Program-made: the position numbers and the translations under genes
In this document: positions 8,129-16,004 of the stretch, one piece after another
Position numbering within the stretch: position 1 is the stretch's first letter
Layout of the letters: each line of letters begins with the position of its first letter
The notes under the pieces: generated by a model
The model's database searches: none
Seen by the model: the letters and a program-made list of their open reading frames with translations, nothing else
Told to the model about the DNA's origin: nothing
Source: a virus
IMG/VR virus record: IMGVR_UViG_3300036945_000687
Location: 1 to 45,474 of that record
Direction: 5' to 3' (one strand)
DNA length: 45,474 nucleotides

Positions 8129-8457
8129 TGGATCACCCCTTTCAGATCGCTGTCAGTGACGATGCGATATTTGCGCCCGTCGTCGCCTTCAAACTCGGTC
8201 CCGGCATATCGCTGGAACATCACAACATCACCCGTGGCAGGCGTATCGGTCACGCCCGACCAATCGCCGCCCGTGAATGCCATCTGCGAAACGTCAACGA
8301 TGCGCCCCTTTTCGGATGCGCTGTTTTCGCGCTCAACGTGCTTTGTGGGCAGGATGATGCCACCAAGGGTCTTTTCCTCGACCACATCAAGCGCAACCAG
8401 CACGTTGTAACCCATCGGACGCAGGCCGGGTTTGCAGTCTTCAAGCTTCGGGATCAT
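8125..8457 (-). CDS. GroES-like (Cpn10) co-chaperonin
   Basis: 110 residues. The beginning R-P-M-G-Y-N-V-L-V-A-L-D-V-V-E-E-K-T-L-G followed by G-I-I-L-P matches the N-terminal strand and mobile-loop boundary of Cpn10; a V-x-x-G-D-V-V-M-F-Q-R-Y-A-G-T-E segment and D-G-R-K-Y-R-I-V-x-D-S-D-L-K-G-V-I match the rest of the fold. The region between E-K-T and I-L-P is short and hydrophobic (L-G-G), the loop that docks on GroEL. By analogy with T4 gp31 it could help the host GroEL fold the capsid protein; its place between portal and scaffold fits. Confidence 0.8.
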   Translation of the reverse strand: MIPKLEDCKPGLRPMGYNVLVALDVVEEKTLGGIILPTKHVERENSASEKGRIVDVSQMAFTGGDWSGVTDTPATGDVVMFQRYAGTEFEGDDGRKYRIVTDSDLKGVIQ

Positions 8458-8677
8458 TGATAACCTTCCAATCGTCGAAAGTGTTGCCGGTGAAGGTGTT
8501 GCTCACCTCTACCCGTGCGCGGGCTGTGTGCAGTGCCAGAGGGTCAAGGTTGCCCTCCCAAGCCAAACCTTGCCACGCCTGCATCTCGCGCTCGGCAAGG
8601 GTTTGCATCGCCGCCATGACGTATTGCGTGACAGGCAGTTGCAGCCATTCCGCAAAGTCTTTTTCGTCAGGATGCAT
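8441..8677 (-). CDS. Small head-operon protein of unknown role
   Basis: 78 residues, helical, with W-L-Q-L-P-V-T-Q-Y-V and a C-terminal D-D-W-K-V-I. Its start lies inside the 3' end of the portal gene (11-base overlap) and its end overlaps the GroES-like start, so it is translationally coupled to both. No motif I can name. Length and place would suit a small head-tail factor, but this is only context. Confidence 0.55.
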   Translation of the reverse strand: MHPDEKDFAEWLQLPVTQYVMAAMQTLAEREMQAWQGLAWEGNLDPLALHTARARVEVSNTFTGNTFDDWKVINDPEA

Positions 8678-10718
8678 CGGCCATCCCCATGCCAGCCTTC
8701 ATCGCCTCAAGTTCTGCCTTGTCGCGGTTGAGTTGCAGCGTGCCTGCGTCCAGTTCAACCGATGCAGCCTTTGCCGCCGCGTCGGTTTCATCCTTGACCG
8801 CCTTTGCCACCTTGCCGCGAATGGTTGCCTCTGCGTCCTGCATCGCCATCGCTTGCTCTGGTCCGGGCGGTGGCGGTGGCGGCATAATCTTGTCGATGTC
8901 TTCCACGTCCGCAGCCTCGTAAACGCGCCGCAGCACTTCGCGCACATCACCACCAACAGCTTGCAACGGCTCGACAGTGGACAGCAGGAATTGCGCGCGG
9001 GCCATACGTTGCATCTTTGTCACGCTCGACGGATCGCTAACCGGCGCAATATCCATATCCCGCCCGTCGAAGTCTTTTCGGATGTCCGCAGCGGGATCAT
9101 CCAGCAATTCCATGTATTCAGCTTGCGCGCGTTCATCAGCATGGGTGCCGATGTTGCGATACAGGATTTTGAATTCGCCCTTAAGGCCCAGATACACCCG
9201 CTTGTAGATCGCGGTGAACACCTGCAAGCCTTGTTCGATCAGTGCCAGCGTGGTGCCGACCTGCCCGTTGTTCGAGCCTTCGCCGGTCAGAATGTCCTTG
9301 ATCGACGCAATATCCCGCGCCGCACCAAGGATGAGGTCCAGCAAATTGAACATCACCTGATTAACCTGCGGGAACGTGCGCTCAACAATCCCGTTGCGCA
9401 GCGCATCGCCCGACACCGGCACAGTCTTGTATTCACCCGGACGCCAACGCAGGGACGACGATTGCCCACGCCCTTGCAGTTTCAGGCCCGACGCGACAAA
9501 CCCGCCACCAGCCACAGCAGCGGTGTTCGCATCGATCATCTGATTGACAAGCGTATTGATCACGTTGCCGTATTGGTGGAGCAAATGCGCCAAGCCGATA
9601 TTGTAGAACGTGCCTTCAGGGTTCGGCATAAACCCGTATTTCGTATAAAACTTGCGGCGTTCGATATAGGCCACATCGGTTTCCGCCATCTGCACTTGCT
9701 CTGGCCCGAAGTCCGGCACGATGCGCAGTAGCTGGCGCGACTTGTGATCGATGGTCACGATATACGGCTCGTCAATGCCATCGTCATCCAGATCGAAATA
9801 GGCCTGCGCTTCGATCAGGAGGCGCGGGTCTTTCTCGTCAGGATCGAACGTCACCTCCTGCCGGTATTTGCCGGTGCGTATGTCCCGCTTGATTTGGTGC
9901 GGGTATATGCCGTCGATCTCTTCGGTGATTTGCGGCGCGTCATCCAGTGACTTCGACGCGTTGTTCACCACCAGCTTAAGCGCGGGGACGAACTTGCTTT
10001 GGTGCTTGCGGCCATCGAACCACGACTTACGGAATCCGCAGCCAATCGCAGGCATCTGGAACAGCAGCGTGTCGGTTTCAGCTTCCCATGCGTCCATTTG
10101 ATAGAACAGCATGTAGTTCATGTACTGCCGCACACGTTGAGCGCGCTTGGTCTTATCGCCCGGTTCACGCTTCCAAACGGGTGTAGGATCACCTCCTTCC
10201 GGTAACGGCATCGGGCCTTGTGGCGTTACAACCACAGGCCCTTGCTCGGTAAATGCGACAGGCATTCCTTGGAATTGAAAGCGGGGTTGGCCTTGCTCAT
10301 CAAGCACAGGCATCCCGGTGTCATTGCCCACCACCTTGCACGACACCGCCTCGTCACCCTTGACGACAGCGGGATAGGCGCGGGCATTGAACTGCATCAC
10401 GGCAGTTGCAAGCAGGGGGTATTTGACGTTTGAGGCGTTCGGCCAAGGGAAGTCTTTAGCGTCCGCCTTGGTGTTGCCGATCTCTTTCAGCGCAGCTTCA
10501 GCGACATCGGCCCAATCGGACCGGCTCTGCTTGTCGATCTCGTAAGTATCGCAAACCTGATCGACCACACGGGCGATTTGTTCGGACGTGAGATATTCCG
10601 AAATGTCACCTTCGGCCTCAGCAATCTGCATCAGCAAATCGAGCGACTGCATATCAGCCTTGGATTGAATATCCGCGCGGATTGCGTCTTCCGCTTCTAC
10701 TGGAACATCCAATTCCAT
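8667..10718 (-). CDS. Portal protein
   Basis: 683 residues, as long as P22-type portals. Near residue 90 it has F-P-W-P-N-A-S-N-V-K-Y-P-L-L, a signature of this portal group; it then has a conserved middle with Y-G-F-M-P-N-P-E-G-T-F-Y-N-I-G and a long charged C-terminal helix (barrel region, residues about 610-680). The start has a clear AAGGA site upstream. It follows the large terminase, the standard order. The dodecameric portal is the DNA entry and exit channel and the head-assembly nucleus. Confidence 0.88.
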   Translation of the reverse strand: MELDVPVEAEDAIRADIQSKADMQSLDLLMQIAEAEGDISEYLTSEQIARVVDQVCDTYEIDKQSRSDWADVAEAALKEIGNTKADAKDFPWPNASNVKYPLLATAVMQFNARAYPAVVKGDEAVSCKVVGNDTGMPVLDEQGQPRFQFQGMPVAFTEQGPVVVTPQGPMPLPEGGDPTPVWKREPGDKTKRAQRVRQYMNYMLFYQMDAWEAETDTLLFQMPAIGCGFRKSWFDGRKHQSKFVPALKLVVNNASKSLDDAPQITEEIDGIYPHQIKRDIRTGKYRQEVTFDPDEKDPRLLIEAQAYFDLDDDGIDEPYIVTIDHKSRQLLRIVPDFGPEQVQMAETDVAYIERRKFYTKYGFMPNPEGTFYNIGLAHLLHQYGNVINTLVNQMIDANTAAVAGGGFVASGLKLQGRGQSSSLRWRPGEYKTVPVSGDALRNGIVERTFPQVNQVMFNLLDLILGAARDIASIKDILTGEGSNNGQVGTTLALIEQGLQVFTAIYKRVYLGLKGEFKILYRNIGTHADERAQAEYMELLDDPAADIRKDFDGRDMDIAPVSDPSSVTKMQRMARAQFLLSTVEPLQAVGGDVREVLRRVYEAADVEDIDKIMPPPPPPGPEQAMAMQDAEATIRGKVAKAVKDETDAAAKAASVELDAGTLQLNRDKAELEAMKAGMGMADAS

Positions 10719-10762
10719 TGCGTTTCCTTATACCCTTCTGGTCATCGCGACGATGGGTAGGC

Positions 10763-10788
10763 AAGCGCGGTATCACAGTTTCGCGCTT
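10763..10788. repeat. Inverted repeat between large terminase and portal
   Basis: Perfect 7-base arms (10763-10769 and 10782-10788) with a 12-base loop in the 80-base gap between these two genes. No U-tract follows on the minus strand, so it is not a classical terminator. It may be an RNA processing or stability hairpin. Confidence 0.4.
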
Positions 10789-10798
10789 GATGCAAATT

Positions 10799-12115
10799 CT
10801 AGTAGCCGGTTGATGGGTTGCGTCCGTGGTCGTCTTGGTAGTAGTCATCATCGTTATAGGCTTGCGGCTCGACGTAGGTCAGGCACAGTAGCCCAAAGGC
10901 GTCGGCGGAATGTGAATTCTCGTCATGGTTCGGCCCAAGCCCGATGTTGCGCTTTTCGTCTTTCTTCTCGTGATAGGCCCGCAAAGCCTTGATCCCGCCT
11001 GCGCACTTCTTGGCGTCAAACCAGACACGGGCGAAATGTTCACGCACCTTTTCTACACGCATCATCGCCGCGCCCTTACCTTGGTTCGGGATGACATCGA
11101 CCTGATAGCCAGCGTCACGGAATGCCGAGCGATAGGACACGTCAAAAACACGGTCGTTCGTGTCGCCATCATGGGGCAGCACGATGATTGTTCGATCCGG
11201 CGTGTAGTTGTTCCGCCGCAGCCAATCCAGATGCGCGGCGATAGGCTGGCCCTGCACCTCGTAGTGATTGACGCAACGGATGGTCAACCCGACGAACTGC
11301 GCGGCCCAAAATACGAAGTTATCCGCCTTAGCGCCCGTGCCGCCGATGTCGCACACCATGCGGATGATCAAGTGCGGGTCTTCAGGCACGATGGTCAACC
11401 GTCCCTCGCTTTCAGCTTGGCGAATGTGCGTGGTGAAGTATGCGCCTTCGAAGTGGGTCTTGTATCCACATTCCCAGACGTGATCGTAATTGTCCGGGCG
11501 CTTTACCAGATCATCCTGGCGTTCGCGTTCCAGCACGGCAGGAAACCACGGATTGTCGCGCCAGTTGAGTTCAATGATCTTGACATCGGCAGACGTATCT
11601 TTGCGGAACCGCTTATCCGTGGCGCTACCTTCAAGTTCAGGATTCCACGTCACCCATATCTCAGAGTTTTCCTCGCGCACGGTCGGGATAAGCTTTTCCC
11701 ATGCCGCGTCTGTGATTGGCTCGGCTTCGTCAGCCCAACACAGCAGGATTTTAGCCTTCGACTTGAGGCTGTTCAGATTGTGCCGCAGTCCGATGAACGC
11801 GTATTCAATGCGCCCGCAGATCGTGCGAATATAGGTTTCGCCGATGTCGAAGTATGCCGCAAGCCACGGCTCCTCTTGGATTGCCGCCTTAATCTCAGCC
11901 ATCGAACTATCTGCAAGGCTGTTCAGATGCTCACGAACGCACAGGATGATGCCCGTCTTGCCCGCCTGTGCCCACCGCATGGCGTTTACAGCGGTCATCT
12001 TGGCGAATGATCGTGTCTTAGCACTACCGCGCCCACCGTATGCTCCACGATAGCGCGCAGGGCCTAGAAAGACCGGAATAAGCTTCGGGGGTAGTTGGAC
12101 GGTTACGCTGGTCAT
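10799..12115 (-). CDS. Terminase large subunit (Terminase_3 / PBSX-like family)
   Basis: 438 residues. Walker A is G-G-R-G-S-A-K-T at residues 27-34, Walker B is I-L-L-C-W-A-D-E at 123-130, and a coupling motif W-V-T-W-N-P-E follows. The nuclease half has the first metal-binding acid in V-C-D-I-G-G-T-G-A-K-A-D-N and a late D-E-N-S-H-S-A-D-A-F segment. It cuts and pumps phage DNA into the prohead. Overlaps the small terminase by 4 bases. Confidence 0.92.
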   Translation of the reverse strand: MTSVTVQLPPKLIPVFLGPARYRGAYGGRGSAKTRSFAKMTAVNAMRWAQAGKTGIILCVREHLNSLADSSMAEIKAAIQEEPWLAAYFDIGETYIRTICGRIEYAFIGLRHNLNSLKSKAKILLCWADEAEPITDAAWEKLIPTVREENSEIWVTWNPELEGSATDKRFRKDTSADVKIIELNWRDNPWFPAVLERERQDDLVKRPDNYDHVWECGYKTHFEGAYFTTHIRQAESEGRLTIVPEDPHLIIRMVCDIGGTGAKADNFVFWAAQFVGLTIRCVNHYEVQGQPIAAHLDWLRRNNYTPDRTIIVLPHDGDTNDRVFDVSYRSAFRDAGYQVDVIPNQGKGAAMMRVEKVREHFARVWFDAKKCAGGIKALRAYHEKKDEKRNIGLGPNHDENSHSADAFGLLCLTYVEPQAYNDDDYYQDDHGRNPSTGY

Positions 12116-12393
12116 TCTGGACCGCTTAACATCACCTCAGTGATTGTCTTGAATGTGCCGGTTGCCTCAATTTGCTGTGGCAGCACTTTACCAAGCAAAG
12201 ACATGTAAGCGACCGGCTGTTCAATCGCCATCTTTGCCAAATAGTCCGCCCCGCCGATTTTCTCGAATGACACCTCCACCGCCTCGCGGATTGTCTTGGT
12301 CAATTTATTAACCGCGCCCTTGGGTCGTCCTTTGCCAGCAGCAGGCGGTTTTCGTTTTTCAGTATCTGTCACTTTTTTAGTGAGCGCGCCCAT
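12112..12393 (-). CDS. Terminase small subunit-like DNA-binding protein
   Basis: 93 residues. The N-terminus is Lys/Arg-rich and has G-K-G-R-P-K-G-A-V-N-K, an AT-hook-like start typical of many small terminases; helices with G-G-A-D-Y-L-A-K-M follow. It directly precedes and overlaps the large terminase, which is the strongest evidence. It would recognise the packaging site, which I cannot locate. Confidence 0.7.
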   Translation of the reverse strand: MGALTKKVTDTEKRKPPAAGKGRPKGAVNKLTKTIREAVEVSFEKIGGADYLAKMAIEQPVAYMSLLGKVLPQQIEATGTFKTITEVMLSGPE

Positions 12394-12620
12394 CAGGTAG
12401 CCTCCTTTTGCATTGGGCGACCCTCAGGATATTCCCACTGGTCGCAAACGTCTTCGTCATCATGCCAAACGTACATAAAGCTTGTCGTTTTTCCGTTTGT
12501 GATGGGTATCAGTTGCATCCAGCCCTGCCGGACGTGGCTTTGTAAGCATTGCCCGTAATCAAGATCAGGCCCGCACGCTGTCAGGAGAAGGCAAAGGGTA
12601 GGAATAAGCCGCCGCATCAC
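12393..12620 (-). CDS. Small predicted lipoprotein
   Basis: 75 residues. The N-terminus M-M-R-R then a hydrophobic run ending L-L-T-A-C-G is a good lipoprotein signal, with Cys16 as the lipidated residue. The mature part is about 60 residues with three more cysteines and several Trp/Tyr. It overlaps its upstream neighbour by 4 bases and touches the small terminase. Outer-membrane or periplasmic lipoproteins in phages often block superinfection at the surface, but no known family is visible here, so that is speculation. Confidence 0.6.
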   Translation of the reverse strand: MMRRLIPTLCLLLTACGPDLDYGQCLQSHVRQGWMQLIPITNGKTTSFMYVWHDDEDVCDQWEYPEGRPMQKEAT

Positions 12621-12856
12621 ACCCTCCCCTTAGACGAGGGCCGGTAATACAGCCCCCCAACGCACATCATCGGATCGCAGTCAGTCAGCTTGAACACCTC
12701 AGGCGCATCCCAATCCACACGCATGAACTGGTAGGCGCTGTTGCGGTCAAAGCCTTCGGTGTAGCCGCCATTCAGGACATCGAGCACGGGCAGCAAGCCG
12801 CAGGACTTCATCCATGCTGTGTTTTCGTCCGTGCGTGTTGCTTGTGCGCGTCCCAT
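12617..12856 (-). CDS. Hypothetical protein
   Basis: 79 residues from the ATG at 12856, which has a G-rich site (GGGGTGGGG) just upstream. It has no signal or membrane segment; there are four cysteines (S-C-G-L-L, D-C-D-P-M-M-C) and many aromatic residues. It overlaps the lipoprotein gene by 4 bases. Not recognised. Confidence 0.5.
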   Translation of the reverse strand: MGRAQATRTDENTAWMKSCGLLPVLDVLNGGYTEGFDRNSAYQFMRVDWDAPEVFKLTDCDPMMCVGGLYYRPSSKGRV

Positions 12857-12895
12857 CACCCCACCCCCATCATTGCGTTAATAACCTTGCGCGCC

Positions 12896-13090
12896 TCACC
12901 CGACCTTGCGAACGGCAACGATATCGCCGCAGCTTCCGTCGTGTATCCAAACAAGCTGGTTGCGAGTGAACGCCTGCTCTCTCCAAATGCCTTCCCGCCA
13001 CGGTCCGCGCAGGATGATTTGAAACGGGCCATCGTCGCGGGGTTCGCGGTTGCCGGGCCATGAATGGAAGCCTTTAGGAAAGTCATTCAA
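12896..13090 (-). CDS. Hypothetical protein after helicase
   Basis: 64 residues, start ATG at 13090 overlapping the helicase stop (ATGA). The sequence has F-Q-I-I-L-R-G-P-W-R-E-G and L-V-W-I-H-D-G-S-C-G-D-I-V-A-V, a plausible small beta fold. A longer alternative frame at 12856-13086 has a Ser/Ala-rich composition that reads like a shadow. Function unknown. Confidence 0.55.
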   Translation of the reverse strand: MNDFPKGFHSWPGNREPRDDGPFQIILRGPWREGIWREQAFTRNQLVWIHDGSCGDIVAVRKVG

Positions 13091-14511
13091 CGATCCACCT
13101 TCACAAAGCGCGACTTGCGAAAGTCGAATGTGACCGAGACTTCATCCTTGCGACCGGGCAGGCCCATGCGAACCTTTGTGGTGATGATCTTGGCGAGATT
13201 GTCTTTCGGGTCAGGCCGGTGATAGGTCAGACCGTAATCCGCCTTGTTTGCCCAATTGGCCGAGCCTGAAATGTCGTAGAGGCCGGGAATCTTTTTTGCG
13301 CCCTCTTGTGGCTTGGTCGGGTGTGCCACGATCCAGAACGCAACATCGTATTGCTTGGCAAAGCGTTTGATCGCCCTAAGCGCGCGGCTGATATAATCGG
13401 TTTCCGTTTCGTCGCGGCGGCGCTTGTGTTCCAGTTCGTTCCACGGATCGAGAACGATCATTTTGACGCCGTGGCGAAGTACCGCAGTACGGCAGAGCGA
13501 CAGGAATAGATCGAGATCCATTTCCATATCCTCGTCCACCGCCTGCGAAATGATGTTCAGTCGCGCCTGTAGCAGATCGTCCACATCGCCCGCGTCATCC
13601 ACCTTGTGCAGATCGATCATGGCGCACTGGCAAATTGCCGCCTTGAGGCCATTGCGCAGGATTGGCTTCACGTCCGTTTCAAAGCTGGCAACGCAAACCG
13701 GAAAATGATTTTCAAGCGCGTGCCCGATGATTTGGTTCATCATCGTGGACTTGCCCATATTGGCATAGCCAGTGACCACAGTTAGCGTTCCCGGCACGAT
13801 TGCAATCATGTCTGCAATTTCGGGAATGCCGATGCTGTAGCTGCGCACTTCGCCCTTTTCGGGAAAGTCTGAAAGCTTGTAGAGGCCTTGCACCGGATAA
13901 GGCTTTGCTTCCCCGATGCACTTGGCGACTGCCAGCGCGCCGTACTCTGCAAGCACTTCGTTCAGGTCTTTGCAGGGGAACGGGTACTCGATGAACTTGC
14001 ATCGATCGGCACCAAGCAGCGCAACCAGATCGGCGCGCAAGTGATGCCCCGGTTGGTCATCATCCACCGCCAGCACGAACTCTTTCACTTCGGAAAGTTC
14101 AGCCGCGTGACGGTCCACCCATTCGTAACGCTTGGCGTTGTCGAGGTCAGCCGTGACCGTGGAAGGCGCACCGTTGGGCACGGACACCACCAGTTCGCAA
14201 CCCGACTGGATCGCCGCTATCGCGTCCCACTCCCCTTCCGTTATCACGACAGGCGCTTGCCCGCTCCGTGCTTTCGGATCGCGCAGGCAATCCGCGTTCC
14301 AAAGCGCAAGCGGCGCTCCGGTGTCCATCCGATGATCCTTTTCGGAGGTCAGCCGGTACTTGTGGTTGATCGCCTGCCCAGCTTCGAGATACGGGATTGA
14401 GAGCCATGCCTTGCCGTCCCGCATGATCGTTTCCAGCCCAAGCTTGGCGGCAAGCATCGGATCGAGACCGCGTGCTTCGATCCATGCGGAATGTTTCGGG
14501 TGAATTGTCAT
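13087..14511 (-). CDS. Toprim-DnaB-type replicative helicase (T7 gp4-like, lacks zinc domain in frame)
   Basis: 474 residues from ATG 14511, preceded by AGGAG with 6-base spacing. Toprim residues T-E-G-E-W-D-A (E92, E94) and V-D-D-D (about 150-152) are present, then a RecA-type helicase with Walker A G-Y-A-N-M-G-K-S (248-255), a Walker B I-V-L-D-P-W-N near residue 370 and a late A-H-P-T-K-P. In T7 gp4 a zinc-binding domain is fused in front; here that domain is encoded in another frame just upstream (see 14147-14662). The open frame actually begins at 14565, but the start at 14511 has the better ribosome site. It would unwind the fork; primase ability depends on the zinc part. Confidence 0.88.
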   Translation of the reverse strand: MTIHPKHSAWIEARGLDPMLAAKLGLETIMRDGKAWLSIPYLEAGQAINHKYRLTSEKDHRMDTGAPLALWNADCLRDPKARSGQAPVVITEGEWDAIAAIQSGCELVVSVPNGAPSTVTADLDNAKRYEWVDRHAAELSEVKEFVLAVDDDQPGHHLRADLVALLGADRCKFIEYPFPCKDLNEVLAEYGALAVAKCIGEAKPYPVQGLYKLSDFPEKGEVRSYSIGIPEIADMIAIVPGTLTVVTGYANMGKSTMMNQIIGHALENHFPVCVASFETDVKPILRNGLKAAICQCAMIDLHKVDDAGDVDDLLQARLNIISQAVDEDMEMDLDLFLSLCRTAVLRHGVKMIVLDPWNELEHKRRRDETETDYISRALRAIKRFAKQYDVAFWIVAHPTKPQEGAKKIPGLYDISGSANWANKADYGLTYHRPDPKDNLAKIITTKVRMGLPGRKDEVSVTFDFRKSRFVKVDR

Positions 14512-14662
14512 TGATTGCTCCTGAAAATCCGCAATTGTGGCAGTGGTAGACGACGCCTTGGGCATCCTTGGTCACGCTCAAACATCGGTCTTTTTTATTT
14601 CGACGTGTTGCACTGCATTGAGGGCATGTAGTTTTTCCCGGCTTTGTTGGTCGCCATGTCAT
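14147..14662 (-). CDS. Primase zinc-binding domain, out of frame with helicase
   Basis: The first about 52 residues form the zinc ribbon of T7-like primases: C13-x2-C16 and C41-x2-C44, with a conserved Y-H-C-H-N-C-G-F-S-G-A. After this the frame stays open to 14147 but the rest is Arg/Ser-rich with no similarity, while the real Toprim sequence is encoded one base over (+1). The helicase ribosome site AGGAG lies inside the zinc-ribbon codons. Either the zinc protein is separate, a +1 frameshift joins the two, or a base was lost in this genome or its sequence. Start overlaps the HNH gene by 4 bases. Confidence 0.65.
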   Translation of the reverse strand: MTWRPTKPGKTTCPQCSATRRNKKDRCLSVTKDAQGVVYHCHNCGFSGAINDNSPETFRMDRSTRSRSDACRQAWAGNDHAGRQGMALNPVSRSWAGDQPQVPADLRKGSSDGHRSAACALERGLPARSESTERASACRDNGRGVGRDSGDPVGLRTGGVRAQRCAFHGHG

Positions 14663-15192
14663 GCCGCTCTCCCATGATTTTCATGGTAGCCAAATTCCCG
14701 TTCAGCGGATTTTCTGGCATCAGCAGCAGCGTTCAGATCGTCAAAATAGCCAAGGCTTTTTGATCGGCCATTGACCTTGATCCTTGCCTGCCATTTAGCG
14801 AACCGAGCATTCCAACCGACGCCGTTGACGCCAGATGAGTTGTTAGAGTTAGCCCGCCTGTTGCGTCCGTTCTCAGCGTGGCTTACCGCCCTCAGGTTCG
14901 CGATTCTGTTGTTAGCTGGATCACCGTCAATGTGATCAATATCCTCTGGCGCGTCCTCGCCATGTACAATCAGCCATGCCAAACGGTGCGCCTGATAAAA
15001 CTTGCCATTGATCGAAATATGAATGTAGCCGCGATGACTGACAGAGCCAGCCATGCCGTTCGCGAAACGCGCATTCCATGCATTTTGGGCGTGGTCAGTC
15101 GAGAACCATTCCCGGCCTCGCTCTTTCCAGAAAAAGTCGCCGTGCTCAGGATAATATTCAATCAAGCTGTCTAGCTGTTCGCGGGTCAACAT
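14659..15192 (-). CDS. HNH homing endonuclease with AP2-like domain (second copy)
   Basis: 177 residues from ATG 15192, chosen because AGGAGG stands about 8 bases upstream; an earlier in-frame start lacks this. It has A-H-R-L-A-W then I-D-H-I-D-G-D-P-A-N-N-R-I-A-N-L-R (HNH_3) and S-G-V-N-G-V-G-W plus L-G-Y-F-D-D-L-N-A-A-A (AP2-like). It is a paralogue of 2168-2719, sharing a 19-base identical stretch at the 3' end. It sits exactly in front of the primase zinc ORF and its stop overlaps that start. Confidence 0.88.
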   Translation of the reverse strand: MLTREQLDSLIEYYPEHGDFFWKERGREWFSTDHAQNAWNARFANGMAGSVSHRGYIHISINGKFYQAHRLAWLIVHGEDAPEDIDHIDGDPANNRIANLRAVSHAENGRNRRANSNNSSGVNGVGWNARFAKWQARIKVNGRSKSLGYFDDLNAAADARKSAEREFGYHENHGRAA

Positions 15193-15241
15193 GGTCGAGC
15201 CTCCTGATTTGTGTTTCCCGGCTTGGTTGGGCGAAAGTCCG

Positions 15242-15397
15242 TCATGGTTCCGCCCTATCCGCCGCATCCCGAAGGATTCGAGCCATTGCCGCGTAGACTG
15301 GTTTGGTCAGGTCCATGGGCGGGTGACTGTGCTTTTCCAACTCAGTCAGGCGGCGCTCAATTTCCGAAAGCCGCTGTTCAAGCGATGGGGTAGGCAT
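15242..15397 (-). CDS. Small coiled-coil protein
   Basis: 51 residues from ATG 15397, which has AAAGGGG six bases upstream. Residues 3-22 are heptads (L-E-Q-R-L-S-E-I-E-R-R-L-T-E-L-E) that should form a short coiled coil; the tail is helical. It overlaps the 3' end of the helicase-loader gene by 20 bases. Function unknown; a helper of replication is only suggested by place. Confidence 0.5.
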   Translation of the reverse strand: MPTPSLEQRLSEIERRLTELEKHSHPPMDLTKPVYAAMARILRDAADRAEP

Positions 15398-16004
15398 ACG
15401 CATCCCCTTTCTTTTCGACCGCCAAAGCCTCTTGGTTTTTCTTAGCCAGCCAGCTTGATGTGGATTGGAACCACTTGGCTTTGACCGCCGCATCTTGGAC
15501 GGAAAGCCAATCATCCCTGTTTTGGAGGCTTGCTAGCAAATCGAGATTTGAGAAGGCTTTGCGCCAATTCTCAAACCCCGCCTTAGTCAGCCGAATGACA
15601 GACCCGGAAAAAGCGTAAGCGCCCTTCTTACTTTCTTCTTTTTCTGTATCTGTATCTGTATCTGTATCTGGGGGCGTTACTGAAACGTTTCGTTTTGCGC
15701 GAAACTTCTGCACCCTATCTGTAGAAGTGTCTGATTTGTATTGATATTTTGACCATCCGTGCGGAGCGTAACCATCGCCTAATACAACGATAAGGCGCAT
15801 GCTTATCAAGCGTTCAACGCCCGTTGATAGGTGGTCTAAGCGCCTCTTAAGGATGTGCTTAAGATCATCTAGGCAAGGGATTGTGCCGTCGTTTTCAGAC
15901 GCCACAGAGAGCAGTTCTACCCATAGGCGGAACTCTTTGTCGGACAGGCGGGCAACCTTTGGGTTGCGCATCGCATCAGAGTGGAAGCGGAACCAGCGGC
16001 TCAT
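15378..16004 (-). CDS. Replication initiator / helicase loader-like protein
   Basis: 208 residues. The N-terminal part (W-F-R-F-H-S-D-A-M-R-N-P-K-V-A-R-L-S) is a winged-helix type region common to phage replication proteins of the lambda O / DnaT class, then comes a linker with a D-T-D-T-D-T-D-T run and a C-terminal helical domain with W-R-K-A-F-S-N. The repeat-coded linker lies where lambda O carries the origin. It stands two genes upstream of the Toprim-helicase, the usual order. Confidence 0.65.
   Translation of the reverse strand: MSRWFRFHSDAMRNPKVARLSDKEFRLWVELLSVASENDGTIPCLDDLKHILKRRLDHLSTGVERLISMRLIVVLGDGYAPHGWSKYQYKSDTSTDRVQKFRAKRNVSVTPPDTDTDTDTEKEESKKGAYAFSGSVIRLTKAGFENWRKAFSNLDLLASLQNRDDWLSVQDAAVKAKWFQSTSSWLAKKNQEALAVEKKGDAYAYPIA
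15643..15670. repeat. Tandem hexamer repeats; candidate origin region
   Basis: TCTGTA is repeated four times with a partial fifth, beside an AT/pyrimidine-rich stretch (about 15626-15643). They lie in the middle of the replication-protein gene, the position of the lambda origin iterons. No DnaA box was looked for systematically. They could also be a simple coding microsatellite. Confidence 0.35.

Noticed and set aside
8457-9731. 424-codon open frame on the plus strand
   Set aside because: It is antisense to the portal gene and its composition is a Cys/Arg/His-rich shadow; there is no ribosome site.
10925-12010. 361-codon open frame on the plus strand
   Set aside because: Exactly opposite the large terminase with its clear Walker motifs; shadow of high-GC codons.
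12856-13086. 76-codon minus-strand frame
   Set aside because: Competes with the 64-residue frame at 12896-13090, which has the ATGA overlap with the helicase and normal composition.
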